This document shows, one piece after another, positions 6,577 to 7,263 of a stretch of DNA of 7,263 bases. The notes below the pieces were generated by a model, which was given only the letters and a program-made list of their open reading frames with translations, made no database searches and had not been told where the DNA came from. Origin of the DNA: SAR202 cluster bacterium (lineage in GTDB: Bacteria; Chloroflexota; Dehalococcoidia; UBA3495); the NCBI GenBank assembly GCA_009392075.1, contig VFHG01000079.1, forward strand, positions 1 through 7,263, in the 5' to 3' direction. The first letter of the stretch is position 1. The number at the start of each line of letters is the position of its first letter. The position numbers and the translations under genes are program-made.

Positions 6577-6610
6577 AACGACGGTTCGGGGGAAACCCCT
6601 GGCCGTCGTT
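6577..6610 (+). other. GAAA-tetraloop hairpin in the 23S leader
   Basis: AACGACGG (6577-6584) pairs with CCGTCGTT (6603-6610) over 8 bp. A small internal loop follows, then GGGG/CCCC (6588-6591 / 6596-6599) closes a GAAA (GNRA-type) tetraloop. No U tract follows, so it is not a standard terminator. It could be a processing or antitermination signal. Confidence 0.6.
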
Positions 6611-6668
6611 TCGCGTGTGAGGCACCTTAAAAAGAGAATAGGAAACTGCAATTAGTCCTGCGTAACAA

Positions 6669-6713
6669 CGTAGAAATATGGTGCGTAGAAATACGTAACG
6701 TACAGATACGCTC
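6669..6713 (+). repeat. Three 15-bp-phased direct repeats in the 23S leader
   Basis: CGTAGAAATA occurs at 6669-6678 and again at 6684-6693. A two-mismatch copy, CGTACAGATA, follows at 6699-6708, so the three copies start exactly 15 bp apart. The odd palindrome TACGTAACGTA (6692-6702) overlaps copies two and three, and CGTAAC also occurs at 6661-6666. Confidence 0.65.
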
Positions 6714-6725
6714 GAAAGAAAGATA

Positions 6726-6758
6726 CACGCCAAGGAAAGGTTTGAAGTTCCTTGCGTG
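6726..6758 (+). other. Hairpin abutting the mature 5' end of 23S rRNA
   Basis: CACG (6726-6729), a one-base bulge and CAAGGAA (6731-6737) pair with TTCCTTG (6748-6754) and CGTG (6755-6758). This gives 11 bp around a 10-nt loop. The last paired base is directly before the likely first 23S base, which suggests a local processing signal. Confidence 0.6.
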
Positions 6759-7263
6759 GGTCAAGTTATTAAGGGCTTACGGTGGATGCCTTGGGACCAA
6801 GAGCCGATGAAGGGCGCGGCAAGGCTGCGTTAAGCCTCGATGAGCCGTCTAGCGGGCATAGTCGGGGATACCCGAATGGGGAAACCTTATCCGGTGTTGA
6901 GTCGGATAATCCTTCCTGTAAAGGGAGGAGGGCAAGTGGGGGAACTGAAACATCTAAGTACCCCGAGGAAAATAAATCAACCGAGATTCCCTTAGTAGTG
7001 GCGAACGAACGGGGATCAGCCTAAACCAGTATGACTTAGTGGCATAAGGGCCTATGTCGTATTGGGGTTGCAGGGATTGCCTAGGGCCCCCTTATGAGGC
7101 CCAAAGGAGTTACAAATCTTATTTCTAGTCGAAGGATCCTGGGAAGGACCGCCATAGAGGGTGACAGCCCCGTAGGCGAAAGGGATAAGACTCCTGGCGT
7201 ATTACCTAAGTACCACGGGGCACGGGAAACCTTGTGGGAATCTGGGGGGACCACCCTCCAAGG
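6759..7263 (+). rRNA. rrl: 23S ribosomal RNA (5' part)
   Basis: About the first 505 nt of 23S rRNA (domain I), cut by the window edge; bacterial 23S is about 2.9 kb. Recognised from highly conserved stretches: ACGGTGGATGCC just after the start, GAATGGGGAAACC, GGAACTGAAACATCTAAGTA (6941-6960) running on into CCCCGAGGAAAA and CAACCGAGATTCCC, then GGGTGACAGCCCCGTA, and GGGGGGACCACCCTCCAAGG at the right edge. The 5' end is set at 6759 by comparing GGTCAAGTTATTAAGGGC with the E. coli start GGTTAAGCGACTAAGC, and is good to a few bases. No 16S gene precedes it, so 16S and 23S appear to be separate transcription units. Confidence 0.97.

Larger units (their letters stand above)
6505..6758 (+). other. 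23S rRNA 5' leader (pre-rRNA, structured)
   Basis: This is the transcribed spacer between the predicted start and the mature 23S. It contains no 16S 3' end and no tRNA. It holds three notable structures listed separately: a GAAA-capped hairpin (6577-6610), three 15-bp-phased repeats (6669-6713) and a hairpin that ends exactly at the 23S boundary (6726-6758). I found no clear boxA antitermination sequence. An AGGAGG followed by a tiny frame (ATG 6517 to TGA 6549) is present but is probably chance. Confidence 0.7.

Noticed and set aside
6782..7024. Open frame (80 codons) on the plus strand
   Set aside because: It lies inside highly conserved 23S rRNA sequence, so it is not a protein gene.

Overview
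The window reads as chromosomal sequence from an uncultured, fairly GC-rich bacterium, most likely of the Chloroflexota (Dehalococcoidia/SAR202-like). Three things suggest this: the mix of catabolic families (a DAO-type flavin oxidoreductase, MmgE/PrpD, a group-D-like flavin monooxygenase, a crotonase and a TIGR03086-type protein), a 23S rRNA gene that is not preceded by a 16S gene, and a dispersed-type palindromic intergenic repeat of a kind I associate with that phylum. The taxonomic call is inference, not proof.

Layout. (1) Positions 1-1336, minus strand: a seven-TPR lipoprotein gene followed 50 bp later by the 5' part of a DAO-family FAD oxidoreductase gene that runs off the left edge. 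(2) 1381-2832, plus strand: a good sigma-70-type promoter, a strong ribosome binding site and a complete MmgE/PrpD gene. (3) 2881-3558, plus strand: a near-consensus promoter, then a decayed TIGR03086/maleylpyruvate-isomerase-like gene with an in-frame TAG and an apparent internal deletion, closed by a 10-bp GC-rich hairpin that can serve both strands. (4) 5250-3583, minus strand: an acyl-CoA-dehydrogenase-fold monooxygenase-like gene followed by a MOSC-domain gene. (5) 5393-6250, plus strand: a crotonase-superfamily gene. (6) 6251-6469: non-coding, with a 9-bp inverted repeat and an 85-bp REP-like element. (7) 6470-7263, plus strand: a near-perfect promoter, a structured leader of about 254 nt and the first ~505 nt of 23S rRNA.

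How the genes may work together: the enzymes resemble a loose catabolic set for breaking down diverse organic acids (flavin-dependent oxygenation, CoA-ester rearrangement or hydration, hydro-lyase or decarboxylase chemistry). They sit in several short transcription units on both strands, so one shared pathway is not shown. No phage, plasmid, transposase, CRISPR or tRNA signal is visible. The most notable parts are the orphan 23S unit with its unusual leader, the broken TIGR03086 gene behind an intact promoter, and two enzymes that lack the catalytic glutamates of their namesake families.
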